Source: a bacterium (GTDB lineage Bacteria > UBP15 > UBA6099 > JAJRTR01). Taken from it: DNA of 41,894 nt. Under the pieces are notes generated by a model. The model did no database searches. It worked only from the letters and a program-made list of their open reading frames with translations, and had not been told where the DNA came from. The DNA lies in NCBI GenBank assembly GCA_024278215.1, contig JAJRTR010000192.1, positions 1 through 41,894 of the forward strand. Reading direction: 5' to 3'. Positions 33,034 to 41,459 of the stretch are shown piece by piece (the first letter of the stretch is position 1; each line of letters opens with the position of its first letter). Position numbers and translations under genes: made by a program.

Positions 33034-34266
33034 TTATTGCAGTCCCTTGACGACTTTGAATCCGGCGTCTGCCGCTTCGACAGTCTTATTGATGTCGTCT
33101 TCGGTGTGGCCTGCGCATATAAACCAGTTATGGTGCGGGTGGAGGAAGATGCCTCGCTTGATCATCTCGCCGCAGAAGGCGCGGCTCCACTGGAATCCGC
33201 TGTCGCCCTCGATAGTCATGAAGGGAATCGCCGGTGGGCCGGACCACTTGATCTTCTGCCCGTTGGACTCGGCGACTTCGATCATGCCGTCGCGCAGTTT
33301 TTCGCCAAGTTCACGCACCTTGTCGATGACGCCCTCGGTGCGGATGATCTCGAGTGTGCAGAGCGCGGCGGCCATTGGCTGGGCGCTGTAGAAGTGTGTG
33401 CCGGAGAAGTATACCTGCTTGGCGGCGGGAAACATTTTTTCCGTGCCGTAGGCGACCGAAATCGGGTATCCGTTCGCCATGCCTTTGCCGATCGTCACCA
33501 GGTCGGGTTTCGCGCCGAAGTACTCGCTGGAGCCCTCGAATTGCAGCCTGTAGCAACAGCGGATGTCGTCGAGAATGAAGACGATATTATGCTCGTCGCA
33601 GAGTTTGCGCACCTCGTCGTAGAAGCCGTCCACAGGCAGTTCGATGTCGCTGAACACCTCGTGACGCATGGGTGTAAGGATGATGGCCGCCAGTTCGTCC
33701 TTATATTTGTCGACAGCTTTTTGCAGGCTTTTGATATTGTTGTATTCGAAATTCACGACACCGGAATGGTGTTCGTTGGGCACGCCCGTGGTTATCGGCA
33801 CGCACCAAGAATGAAAGCCGTGATATGAACCGGAAGCCATAAGTATTTTCTTCTTTTTCGTGTGAACACGCGCCGCATTGGTGCACCATGTGGTGACATC
33901 GGAGCCGTTCTTTGCGAATATCACCCAGTCGGCCAGCGGAGTGTTGTCCGTGAGATACTCGGCGAGTTCCACCCACCTGTCCATCGGCATCGTCATCAGA
34001 CCGCCGCGGCTCATTTGTTCCCTGACCGCTTCATCTACTTTCGGATGCCTGTAGCCCAACAGGTTTGCCCCGAACGAACACATGAAATCGACATATTCGT
34101 TGCCGTCGACGTCGATCGCGTGTCCCATGTTGCCTTCTCTGTAGAAGCACGGGTACTGGCCCGGAACCATAAAATTGGGGTTCCTCGGCCCGAAGATTCC
34201 ATTAGGCACAAGCTTTTCCGCTCTCGCGAACATTTCGTGTGATTTGCTTAAATCGAGTTCTGCCAT
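33034..34266 (-). CDS. Class III PLP aminotransferase (possible acyl-CoA beta-transaminase)
   Basis: A 410-residue fold type I, class III aminotransferase similar in outline to glutamate-1-semialdehyde aminomutase. The PLP Lys is K261 in TIGKGMANGYP, the PLP-ring Asp is D233 in FILDDIRCC, and KNGSDV near 120 binds the phosphate. The rest of the haem pathway is not nearby. Adjacent enoyl-CoA hydratase and VOC genes suggest transamination of a beta-amino acyl-CoA, as in the class III enzyme described for 3-aminobutyryl-CoA in lysine fermentation; this is inference from context. GGGAGG lies 6-7 bases before the ATG. Confidence 0.85.
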   Translation of the reverse strand: MAELDLSKSHEMFARAEKLVPNGIFGPRNPNFMVPGQYPCFYREGNMGHAIDVDGNEYVDFMCSFGANLLGYRHPKVDEAVREQMSRGGLMTMPMDRWVELAEYLTDNTPLADWVIFAKNGSDVTTWCTNAARVHTKKKKILMASGSYHGFHSWCVPITTGVPNEHHSGVVNFEYNNIKSLQKAVDKYKDELAAIILTPMRHEVFSDIELPVDGFYDEVRKLCDEHNIVFILDDIRCCYRLQFEGSSEYFGAKPDLVTIGKGMANGYPISVAYGTEKMFPAAKQVYFSGTHFYSAQPMAAALCTLEIIRTEGVIDKVRELGEKLRDGMIEVAESNGQKIKWSGPPAIPFMTIEGDSGFQWSRAFCGEMIKRGIFLHPHHNWFICAGHTEDDINKTVEAADAGFKVVKGLQ

Positions 34267-34383
34267 TTCCTGCCTCCCCTATTCATCGGCGAAAGTTTTA
34301 TCCCCCGCCGATTATGTATAAAATAAACAGTTTTGCGCGTTGCGCTCATATCTGAATTTACAGCAATATTATGCCAATCCCTT

Positions 34384-35136
34384 TCACTCATCTTTATTGT
34401 TCATTTTCTCCGCCACCGCCGACAGCGGGAACGCCTCGGCGAAGTTGTCTGCTTCGATGTCGAGACCGTTTTCCATAGAACAGCAAAGACCTCCGACAAC
34501 AGCATCTTTTATGAGCCGCACCGAATGAGCGGGCATTTTCGCGAGCCGCGCCGCGAGCGTCATCGCCTCGGCGAGCGCTTCGCCTCGCGGAACGACTTTG
34601 TTAACAAGGCCGATTTCCGCCGCGCGCGGCGCCCTGATCCTGCCGCCGGCGAGCATCAGTTCGAGCGCGATATTTTTGCCGGTCACTCGCGGTATCACCT
34701 GTGTGCCGCGCCAGCCGGGTATGAGTCCATGGTTTATCTCGGGCATCCCGATAGCACTGTTCTCCGCCGCGATCACGATGTCGCACGAAAGCATCAACTC
34801 GCACCCGCCGCCAAATGCGTAGCCCTCGACCGCCGCCACTACAGGCTTCGGAAACCGCTCGATCCTTCCGAATACTTCCTGCCCCGCCCTGACGAAATCT
34901 TCTATCTGCGCCCCGGTATCGAATCCCGCTTCGAGATCGGCGCCCGCGCAGAATGCTTTACCGCCCGCGCCTGTCAGCACCACCGCGCGCACATCCGTGT
35001 CTTCAGCAAGCGCGTCGAACACCTCGCCCAGCTCACGGACCGTCACCGCGCCCAGCGCGTTGCGTGCCTCGTGCCTGTTGATCGTCACAACAGCGACATC
35101 CTTTTCTTTTTCCACAATCAGGTGTTCGAAGTCCAC
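34384..35136 (-). CDS. Enoyl-CoA hydratase/isomerase (crotonase family)
   Basis: A 250-residue crotonase. It starts MDFEHLIVEKEKDVAVVTIN, the usual family opening, from GTG at 35136, with GGGAG 10 bases upstream; upstream in-frame ATG (35166) and TTG (35187) lack good sites. The oxyanion-hole block AFCAGADL is present, as are both hydratase glutamates (GGGCE and MPEINHGL). It should hydrate a trans-2-enoyl-CoA. First gene of the minus-strand cluster with the aminotransferase, VOC and tmk genes; divergent from the small membrane protein at 35379. Confidence 0.92.
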   Translation of the reverse strand: MDFEHLIVEKEKDVAVVTINRHEARNALGAVTVRELGEVFDALAEDTDVRAVVLTGAGGKAFCAGADLEAGFDTGAQIEDFVRAGQEVFGRIERFPKPVVAAVEGYAFGGGCELMLSCDIVIAAENSAIGMPEINHGLIPGWRGTQVIPRVTGKNIALELMLAGGRIRAPRAAEIGLVNKVVPRGEALAEAMTLAARLAKMPAHSVRLIKDAVVGGLCCSMENGLDIEADNFAEAFPLSAVAEKMNNKDE

Positions 35137-35309
35137 TTGGCAATCACTCCCGCCGAAGATTTTCATACCACTTGAACAGTATATCAATACTGGTTCACGT
35201 TACATATATCGGCGCAAAATAAATGCGGCAACTTTTCTGTAATCTTAGATCAAAGTATAAGAAAAATCAAAAAACGGCAAAAATAAAAGTTACAGAATGT
35301 GCGAACTGG

Positions 35310-35339
35310 TTGCATAGACGGATGGTTTTGGATTAGAAT
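35310..35339 (+). promoter_or_regulatory. Sigma-70-type promoter candidate for small membrane protein
   Basis: TTGCAT (35310-35315), an 18-base spacer and TAGAAT (35334-35339), 40 bases before the ATG at 35379. In the same divergent gap TTCTGTAA (about 35235) and TTACAGAA (about 35290) form an 8-base inverted pair. Confidence 0.45.
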
Positions 35340-35378
35340 TGTGTAAACAAAAAGTATTGAACGATGGAGAAAACAGAA

Positions 35379-35678
35379 ATGAAAAACTTACCGGTAGGGT
35401 TCAGGATTCTGCACTGGGTCATCATCGTAAATTTCCTGATGCAGATAGGATACGGCGGCTATATGGTGTTTTTCGGACTGTCCGACGACGACGAGGATAA
35501 GAAACCGCTGTTCGGGAGAGCGAACGAGTTTGATTTCGAAACGATGATGACGCGGCGGATGTATGCGAGCGAAACGTGGATAGCAATCTCGGGACTGTCG
35601 TGCTACCTGGGCGCGACGGAGATATTGCCCCGTCTCCTGAAGTCGAACACAAGAGGCATCCTGCGCATGCTGTTCTGA
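35379..35678 (+). CDS. Small membrane protein of unknown function
   Basis: A 99-residue protein. Residues 8-33 (FRILHWVIIVNFLMQIGYGG...) form a hydrophobic helix, and WIAISGLSCYLGATEILPRL near the C-terminus forms a second. The linker is charged (DDDEDKK) and includes FGRANEFDFETMMTRRMYAS. The His in ILHW recalls cytochrome b561-type or formate-dehydrogenase gamma helices, but that is only a hint. The ATG at 35379 follows GGAG at spacing 8; an ATG at 35364 has no ribosome site. Confidence 0.65.
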   Translation: MKNLPVGFRILHWVIIVNFLMQIGYGGYMVFFGLSDDDEDKKPLFGRANEFDFETMMTRRMYASETWIAISGLSCYLGATEILPRLLKSNTRGILRMLF

Positions 35679-35695
35679 AGATGCCCGCCACAAAG

Positions 35696-35736
35696 TAAAA
35701 AGGAACCCCGGTATGATTTGCCGGAGCCCCTTTTTA
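35696..35736. terminator. Bidirectional terminator between small membrane gene and vWA-flagellin
   Basis: TAAAAAGG...CCCCGG (35696-35711) pairs with CCGG...CCCCTTTTTA (35721-35736). Both strands end in a T run, as expected between two convergent genes. The stem has internal mismatches. Confidence 0.7.
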
Positions 35737-35792
35737 TTCTTTCTTAAATTCGTTATTGCTCTGCTTTTACCGATGCCTAAGCATCTTTATCT

Positions 35793-37370
35793 TCACATGC
35801 CATGCGCCGAAATCAGGTTGAGAACCGAAGTCGGCATCGCATTAGCCTGCATTGCTATAGCTTGTGCGGAATTCATGAGTACTTGCTCTCTAGCCATTTT
35901 TGTACCGTACTGTGCGAAGTCGGTATCAACAATCCTCGAATTTGTTGCTTTAGTGTTAATGTATTCCGTCTGGTAGTCATCGATCATGTGCTCGATCTGG
36001 TTCATGATATGACCTGTTACCGCGCGTTCATTGGAAATGAAGTCTATGCCGGCCTGAGCAGTATCGATGGATTTCTGTGCGTTTGCCACTGTAGTGAGTG
36101 AGACTGAGCCGAGACCTGTAGTTGTCGCGGTGACAGTTTTGAACTGGAGTTCTTCCATGTCTCCATTGTCCGGCCCGTACTGCATCTTCAGCTTGTACGG
36201 TCCGCCGAGCCCCTGCATCTTGTCCGCCAGTGTTGTCATCCATTGACCCGGGTTATCAAGAGTTACATCCTGCCCGCCTGTGGCATCTACGACATCAATA
36301 TAGTCAGGATCGATTCCGTTGCGTCCTACGGGTGTGCCACCTGAATTGGATAGATTCGCCGCAGCCCATACCTGGATATTGGGGTCCAGAGAATCGAGTT
36401 TGGCTATCAACTCGTTCTTCAGATACCAGGGAACTTCGTAATTTCCGGTTGCAATTTCATCGCGGCCCGCATCATCTGAATCCTCATCGGTAATAATGAT
36501 GAAGATTTTCTGTGCGTCCGCCCTTAAGTCTGTCGCGCCGGCTGTCGCCGATGGAGCTACGGAAAGCTTGTCCGCAGCCTCATAAGTAGCATCGATACCA
36601 CGCTCATTGCCGCCGCCGAGTGCTCCGGCTATCACATTGACATCGGCCGCGAACGCGGCGGCATTGTCGAAGAACTGCTGAGCGCCGGGGCCGTCGAGAG
36701 CCTCTAAACCGGGGGTGCCGAGCGATTCGGTCGGATCGACTCCGCCATCGCCATCGGTGTCATGTGTCACATCGTTAAATGTTCCGAAACCGAACGCGGC
36801 CATCCGTACATCGAACTTGCGGGCTTCGAGTGCAGTGAACATATCGTCTGCTTTTGAAGCGATCGTTGCAAGCGGCGGTCCCATACTGCCTGTCCGGTCG
36901 AGAACCCATACTACATCTATCTCGCCCGGACCGAAAAGAGTGTGTTGCGGCACCATACTGCCATCATTCGATCTGAGCGTGGAATTCCTGCCTATGTTAT
37001 CGAGAGCACTGGAAAGCGCCTGGGCTTCGTCGTGAAGCTTCTGCCGGTCGTCATCCGTGAGGGTGGCTTCCTGTGCCGCTCGTACCGCCAGGTCTCTCAT
37101 TCTAAGCGCTATCTCCATTTGTTCTACCATCGAGCGGTCCCTCGCTTCACAATAGGTCATAAACTCCTGGAGATTCTGAAGTCCTACGTCTATTCCGCGA
37201 AAATGGGCTTTCAGGCCTTCGGATAATGCGAGGTCTGAGGGTCCGTCCGCACCTCTGTTTATCTGCAGCCCGGATGAAAGCCTCTCGCGGATAGTCTTCA
37301 TGCTGCTCACGCTATCGGCGAACTTCAGATTGTTGTACATTGCTGAGTAATTTGTTACCAGGTTAAACAA
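35793..37370 (-). CDS. Flagellin with inserted von Willebrand factor A domain
   Basis: A 525-residue flagellin fusion. N-terminal D0/D1 (1-130): NLVTNYSAMYNNLK, RERLSSGLQINRGADGPSDL, LAVRAAQEATLTDDDRQKLH. Residues about 150-405 are a vWA domain: DVVWVLDRTGSMG with the metal-site motif D-x-T-G-S at D158, a later strand IFIIITDED with the second Asp (D295), and between them a DTDGDGGVDPTE loop of the calcium-binding DxDxDG type. C-terminal D1/D0 (430-525): SIDTAQAGIDFISNERAVTG, SRIVDTDFAQYGTKMAREQV, and MPTSVLNLI. The start is TTG at 37370 because it opens the flagellin N-terminus and follows AAGGAGGT (37383-37390); an in-frame ATG at 37340 would lose part of D0. It would display a ligand- or metal-binding domain along the flagellar filament. 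The other flagellin, at 6144, has no such insert. Confidence 0.9.
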   Translation of the reverse strand: MFNLVTNYSAMYNNLKFADSVSSMKTIRERLSSGLQINRGADGPSDLALSEGLKAHFRGIDVGLQNLQEFMTYCEARDRSMVEQMEIALRMRDLAVRAAQEATLTDDDRQKLHDEAQALSSALDNIGRNSTLRSNDGSMVPQHTLFGPGEIDVVWVLDRTGSMGPPLATIASKADDMFTALEARKFDVRMAAFGFGTFNDVTHDTDGDGGVDPTESLGTPGLEALDGPGAQQFFDNAAAFAADVNVIAGALGGGNERGIDATYEAADKLSVAPSATAGATDLRADAQKIFIIITDEDSDDAGRDEIATGNYEVPWYLKNELIAKLDSLDPNIQVWAAANLSNSGGTPVGRNGIDPDYIDVVDATGGQDVTLDNPGQWMTTLADKMQGLGGPYKLKMQYGPDNGDMEELQFKTVTATTTGLGSVSLTTVANAQKSIDTAQAGIDFISNERAVTGHIMNQIEHMIDDYQTEYINTKATNSRIVDTDFAQYGTKMAREQVLMNSAQAIAMQANAMPTSVLNLISAHGM

Positions 37371-38507
37371 TTTTTTTCTCTCACCTCCTTTCCATATCAG
37401 AGTATTGACATGGTGTAAGAATAGTTCACAAGCTTTAAATCCCGATATTAAATTCTTGATTTGCACATGCAGACCGCAGTCGCTGTTTTTCATTGCTATC
37501 ACACAAACAGGCAATAACACCGCATATTTCACCAATGCGGGCTAAAAATCAGGAGAATGCCTGTAATACAAGGCGTGGCAAGTGAGTGGTGATGGAGCAT
37601 ACTGTTTAGTATGTGACCGATCCCGAATCGCTGCCGCAACGAAGTAGAACAGGCGTTATCGCGATTTTCCGGATTTCTTTGTGAGAAATCCGGGATAACA
37701 CTGCACTGATGTAGAAATTCTCTTCATGCGCCGCCCTGGGCCATAACGCTTTCGCCGAATTCGTCCGAAGCCTTCCGGATTATTCGGCACGGCAATCACA
37801 AGCGCAACGCACCGGACGCACTGCTGTTCTGCATAACGCGACACTCAAAAACCACCCAATACCAAAATCTGCCTCTTACACACCATCGCTCCTTTTCCGG
37901 GATAGGCCCGGAATGACAGGCTTAAGTAATCAGCGTATTGCCGCGAAAACAATCGCATAACAGACGTAACGGTTGCGTTTGGATATTTTCGTTGCTCCTC
38001 CATGAGCTGTTGTGTTTGAAGTTCCCTCTTCGTCGGTTCCGGCATTTTCTGAATCACATGAATGAGCCGGACTTATCACCGTCCCTTCCAGTAGCCCGGC
38101 ATCTCCCGTATCCGGGATATGCCCGACTTATCCGACTGCCGATAATCAAGCAGTGGAGCCCGCTGTTTATACAAAAATTGATATGCTTATATAACACCTC
38201 CACACTGTGAACGCAAAATACACATAATCACAGCATGAATGCGCAAAAACTCTATGTCTATCCATGTTATCGGCTACTGAACTGGATAACTTTATATAAA
38301 TAAGGATATTTATCAATTTAGCCCGCATTGGTGAAATATGCGGGTTAGCAATAGCCAGTTGCAAAATTATGTTCGTAGCGAGGTCTCGTTAAAACATATT
38401 TTGAAAGCAGCTCGAATTATTTCCTTGCGTTTATCATCGTTGACGTGCACTACGGTACACTCTCATATCCCAGTCCCCATATACCAAGTGGAAACATTGA
38501 GCTTTTG
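37371..38507. other. 1.1-kb gene-free repeat island
   Basis: CCGCATATTTCACCAATGCG... (37520-37544) and its 25-base perfect reverse complement at 38319-38343 bound 824 bases. Inside: an imperfect palindromic unit at about 37552-37655 with centre CATACTGTTTAGTATG, a perfect 10-bp hairpin CCGGATTTCT/AGAAATCCGG (37669-37678 and 37684-37693), a TTCCGGG/CCCGGAA hairpin near 37895, and CCCGTATCCGGGATATGCCC near 38112. A partial family A copy follows at 38353-38387. No reading frame here looks like a protein. Confidence 0.7.
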
Positions 38508-39812
38508 TCAGGTTTTCTTTTCCTTTTTTCGCATGGAGGGGAATAGAACATTGTTGAGGATAAGGCGGTAGCCGGGTGAATTCGGGTAGAGGGAGATGTC
38601 TGTGGGTTTCTCGCCTACGAGGTGGCGGAAATCTTCGGGATCGTGGCCGCCGAGGAAGGTAAAACTCCCCTTCGAGACGTTGCCGTGGATGTATTTCACA
38701 CGATCCGTGCCGGGTGTGTCTGCAAGGATGACAACATCGTCGCGCAGCACGCTTCGCCGGAAAGCCGTAGTCTGCCCGAGGAAGTCATGTACCGAAGTGA
38801 CGTGATCCTGGACAAATATTGTCAATGCCGGGTCCTGTTTCGCGGAAAATTCGAATAACTCGAAGTCCTCTACCATCCGCTGGTCATACAGATTCTTCGG
38901 CATAATATCAATGTTCGACACTTCATAGACATAAGGATCGGCAACGAGCTTGAAATCCCTGAAGGCGAATGTCCTGCTGAAATCGAGCAAATTATCTGCG
39001 TTCGGGGTGCGTGGCGTACCGTCGATCTCGGGCGGCACAATGTCGATGCCGATAGCGGCCAGGGCTATATCCAGACTGTCCGGCGCGGAGCACATTGCGA
39101 ACAGGAAACCGCCCTGCTCGACATATTCGCGGATTTTCAGCGCTACGGCCCCCTTGAGCTTCTGCACGGAATCGAAGCCCAGCTCCTTCGCGGCTATCCT
39201 GCTCCCGCGCACACTGCGCTGATACCAGTCGGCGGCCCGGTAGGCGGCATAGAACTTACCATACTGGCCCGTAAAGTCTTCATGGTGCAGATGGAGCCAG
39301 TCATATTTCAGCAGATCGCCTTTCAGCACCTCCGGGTCCCACACCGTGTCGTAGGGGATCTGCGCATATTCGAGTACCATGCGCACAGCATCGTCCCACG
39401 GCTCTTTTGTCGGGGGCACATATACGGCAATATCCGGTGCCTTCTCGAGCAGCACGACTTCCGCATTGATATTGATTATTTCTTCGTATATGCGGTTCGC
39501 CGTCTCCGGGCCGATCACTTTGTACGACACGCCCATGATCGTGGCGCGGTCGCGGATTTCCTGCGCGTCACGCACGAGAAACGAGCCGCCCCGGTAGTTG
39601 AGCAGCCACTGCACCTTGTAGCCCCTGATGGGTTCGAGGCACCAGTAAGCTATGCCGTAGGCGCGCAGGTGGTCGGCCTGCTGCTCGTCCATATAGATGA
39701 GGATCATCGGCTCGTCGGCATGCCATGTTTCGGCAACGGCGGGTGTGCGCCCAAGGACGATAACAGCGAACACCGCCGCCAGAATAATCCGGTTTGTCGT
39801 CTTTCCTGTCAT
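38508..39812 (-). CDS. Exported protein with GATase-like fold segment, unknown function
   Basis: A 434-residue exported protein. The ATG at 39812 (AGGT 5 bases upstream) opens a signal peptide (TTNRIILAAVFAVIVLGRTP, cleavage near AVAE). The mature start MILIYMDEQQADHLRAYGIA, followed by YRGGSFLV, recalls proteins labelled asparagine synthetase B in Bacteroidetes, a label that does not reflect real synthetase domains. Residues about 210-250 (YVEQGGFLFAMCSAPDSLDI) look like the nucleophile-elbow region of a class I glutamine-amidotransferase/ThuA-like fold, with Cys in AMCSAP. WLHLHHEDFTGQYG precedes it. Periplasmic; function unknown. Confidence 0.7.
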   Translation of the reverse strand: MTGKTTNRIILAAVFAVIVLGRTPAVAETWHADEPMILIYMDEQQADHLRAYGIAYWCLEPIRGYKVQWLLNYRGGSFLVRDAQEIRDRATIMGVSYKVIGPETANRIYEEIININAEVVLLEKAPDIAVYVPPTKEPWDDAVRMVLEYAQIPYDTVWDPEVLKGDLLKYDWLHLHHEDFTGQYGKFYAAYRAADWYQRSVRGSRIAAKELGFDSVQKLKGAVALKIREYVEQGGFLFAMCSAPDSLDIALAAIGIDIVPPEIDGTPRTPNADNLLDFSRTFAFRDFKLVADPYVYEVSNIDIMPKNLYDQRMVEDFELFEFSAKQDPALTIFVQDHVTSVHDFLGQTTAFRRSVLRDDVVILADTPGTDRVKYIHGNVSKGSFTFLGGHDPEDFRHLVGEKPTDISLYPNSPGYRLILNNVLFPSMRKKEKKT

Positions 39813-40004
39813 TTTTACCTTATGCGCCGATCCCAAAACCCTGTTCAACTTCGTTCGGCTGCAATTGTCCGGGTCCGTATCGTCGCCGCAAAATCGTCCT
39901 CAAAAGTGGTGTGCGATTACGTCTGCGCGGATTATGCGCTTCCGCATTGCTCCACGATCAATTCTGCTCGGTCGCTAAACATAAAATACGCGGCAGGCCC
40001 TCGC

Positions 40005-41459
40005 TTATTCCAGCGATGAAATATACCTTAGTATTCCGTCGGCGATGCCGCGCGCTGTTTTCTTCTGGAAGTCTTCCGCGCAGAGCAGCTTACCCTCTTC
40101 TTTATTTGTGAGGTATCCCATTTCTACCAGAACGGAAGGAACGCGAGTCTGGCGGACGACAGCGAATGAACCGAAAACGGCGATGCCGGTTTCGCGGCCC
40201 GTCGCCGCCGGGATGTCTTCAGCGAGAATCTCCGCCAGCGGCCTGTTCATCGGGTGGTACCAGTATATCTCGACGCCGTTGACTTCGGGATCGAGGTCGC
40301 CGTTGGCGTGGATCGAAACAAAAAGATCGGACTGCTCTTTATCGGAAAGTTCGACTCTGTTGTACAGGTCCATCATGTCTTCGCTTGCACCGTCGCGTGT
40401 GAGAACGACGTCGACGCCCTGCTCGCGCAGAAACTGTGCCGCCATGCGCGCCACACTCATATTGACCGCGTGTTCCATGCAATCGCCGGGGCCGTGCGCG
40501 CCCTCCGCGAAACCTTTTGGCCATGGTTCGGGAGCGCCGTGGCCCGGGTCGAGCACAACTTTTCGGATCGGACTCTTTCCCGGATCGCGGAGCCTGAGAT
40601 AGAAATAGCCGTCTTCTGTATAGCCTGTTTCGTAGCCGCCGAATTTATGTTTCAGCTTGATGCGGCCCGTCAGGGTTTCCGTCTCGCGTGGGCATGTGCA
40701 CCGCCCGCCCGCGGCGCGGCACGGCGAGTTCCACCGCCAACGCAGATGGTCGCAATCGACGCCGTAGAGATTTAATATTATCATATCGGGATCAGTATTT
40801 GAAGTTGCGGCATAGGCAACAGGTTCGGTGAGTCTCGCGTGAAGAACGCTGCCTGTTTCGGTGCCTGAGTAGAATATCCTGCCAAGTTGTGCCGTCGGCA
40901 CGCCGTGTTCGAGTCCGCCCGCCGGAGCCTTCACAGGCATCAGCGCTTCGTCATATATCCAGCCGGTCACTGTCGGCGTAAGCTGCGCCTTCATCCAGTG
41001 CTTGAGCCTGTCGGTTATCTTCACGACAGCGCCGCGAGGCACGTCGCCGGCACGGGTGAAGTCTCTCTTGCTGTTGAGTCCGCCGAAAGGGATGCTCCTG
41101 AACGACACGTGGTCGGCGATGATTTCCGCATAGAGAGGTACTTTCAGCGTAGGTATATCGTCCTCGGCAAACGCCGGCGGAAGCTCGATCCGGGAAGGTA
41201 TCAGCGCCGCCAGCCACCCGGCCACCCAGCCCTCTTCGCCGTTGCGCATTCGCACTGGATACCAGTCGTCTTCCATCTCGCCTGTAAGTTCGACAACCGC
41301 GTTCCGGTTGAGCCTGTTGTCTGTCCAGCCGTTGCCGGGACTGGTGTACAGACATGTCTCGCTCGTTGTTATTGTAATAAATTCCTCGGCCCCGAAAACA
41401 GGCGTAAGAATTGTGAAAAGGACTGCAAGGAGTGTGAAGAAACATTTCTTTATAATCAC
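40005..41459 (-). CDS. N-acetylmuramoyl-L-alanine amidase with SH3-like domains
   Basis: A 484-residue exported zinc amidase that cleaves the lactyl-peptide bond of peptidoglycan. Signal peptide 1-23. SH3-like repeats about 28-88 and 105-176, an AMIN-like beta region about 190-295 with a four-cysteine patch (C236, C247, C254, C256), and Amidase_3 at 298-484 with H307 (DPGHG), E329, H384 (SIHANG) and E446 (VLVEMGY). GTG at 41459 overlaps the stop of the thioredoxin gene by 4 bases (GTGA), with AAGGG upstream, so translation is coupled. Confidence 0.92.
   Translation of the reverse strand: MIIKKCFFTLLAVLFTILTPVFGAEEFITITTSETCLYTSPGNGWTDNRLNRNAVVELTGEMEDDWYPVRMRNGEEGWVAGWLAALIPSRIELPPAFAEDDIPTLKVPLYAEIIADHVSFRSIPFGGLNSKRDFTRAGDVPRGAVVKITDRLKHWMKAQLTPTVTGWIYDEALMPVKAPAGGLEHGVPTAQLGRIFYSGTETGSVLHARLTEPVAYAATSNTDPDMIILNLYGVDCDHLRWRWNSPCRAAGGRCTCPRETETLTGRIKLKHKFGGYETGYTEDGYFYLRLRDPGKSPIRKVVLDPGHGAPEPWPKGFAEGAHGPGDCMEHAVNMSVARMAAQFLREQGVDVVLTRDGASEDMMDLYNRVELSDKEQSDLFVSIHANGDLDPEVNGVEIYWYHPMNRPLAEILAEDIPAATGRETGIAVFGSFAVVRQTRVPSVLVEMGYLTNKEEGKLLCAEDFQKKTARGIADGILRYISSLE

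Noticed and set aside
34333-35175. A 280-codon plus-strand frame opposite enoyl-CoA hydratase
   Set aside because: Shadow of a clear crotonase gene; no domain or ribosome site.
37845-38057. A 70-codon minus-strand frame in the repeat island starting MIQKMPEPTKRELQ
   Set aside because: Its second half is translation of a palindromic repeat, and there is no ribosome site; I could not support a gene.
37371-38507. CRISPR array in the repeat-rich island
   Set aside because: The repeats are palindromic, differ in sequence and are not regularly spaced; no cas gene is present.
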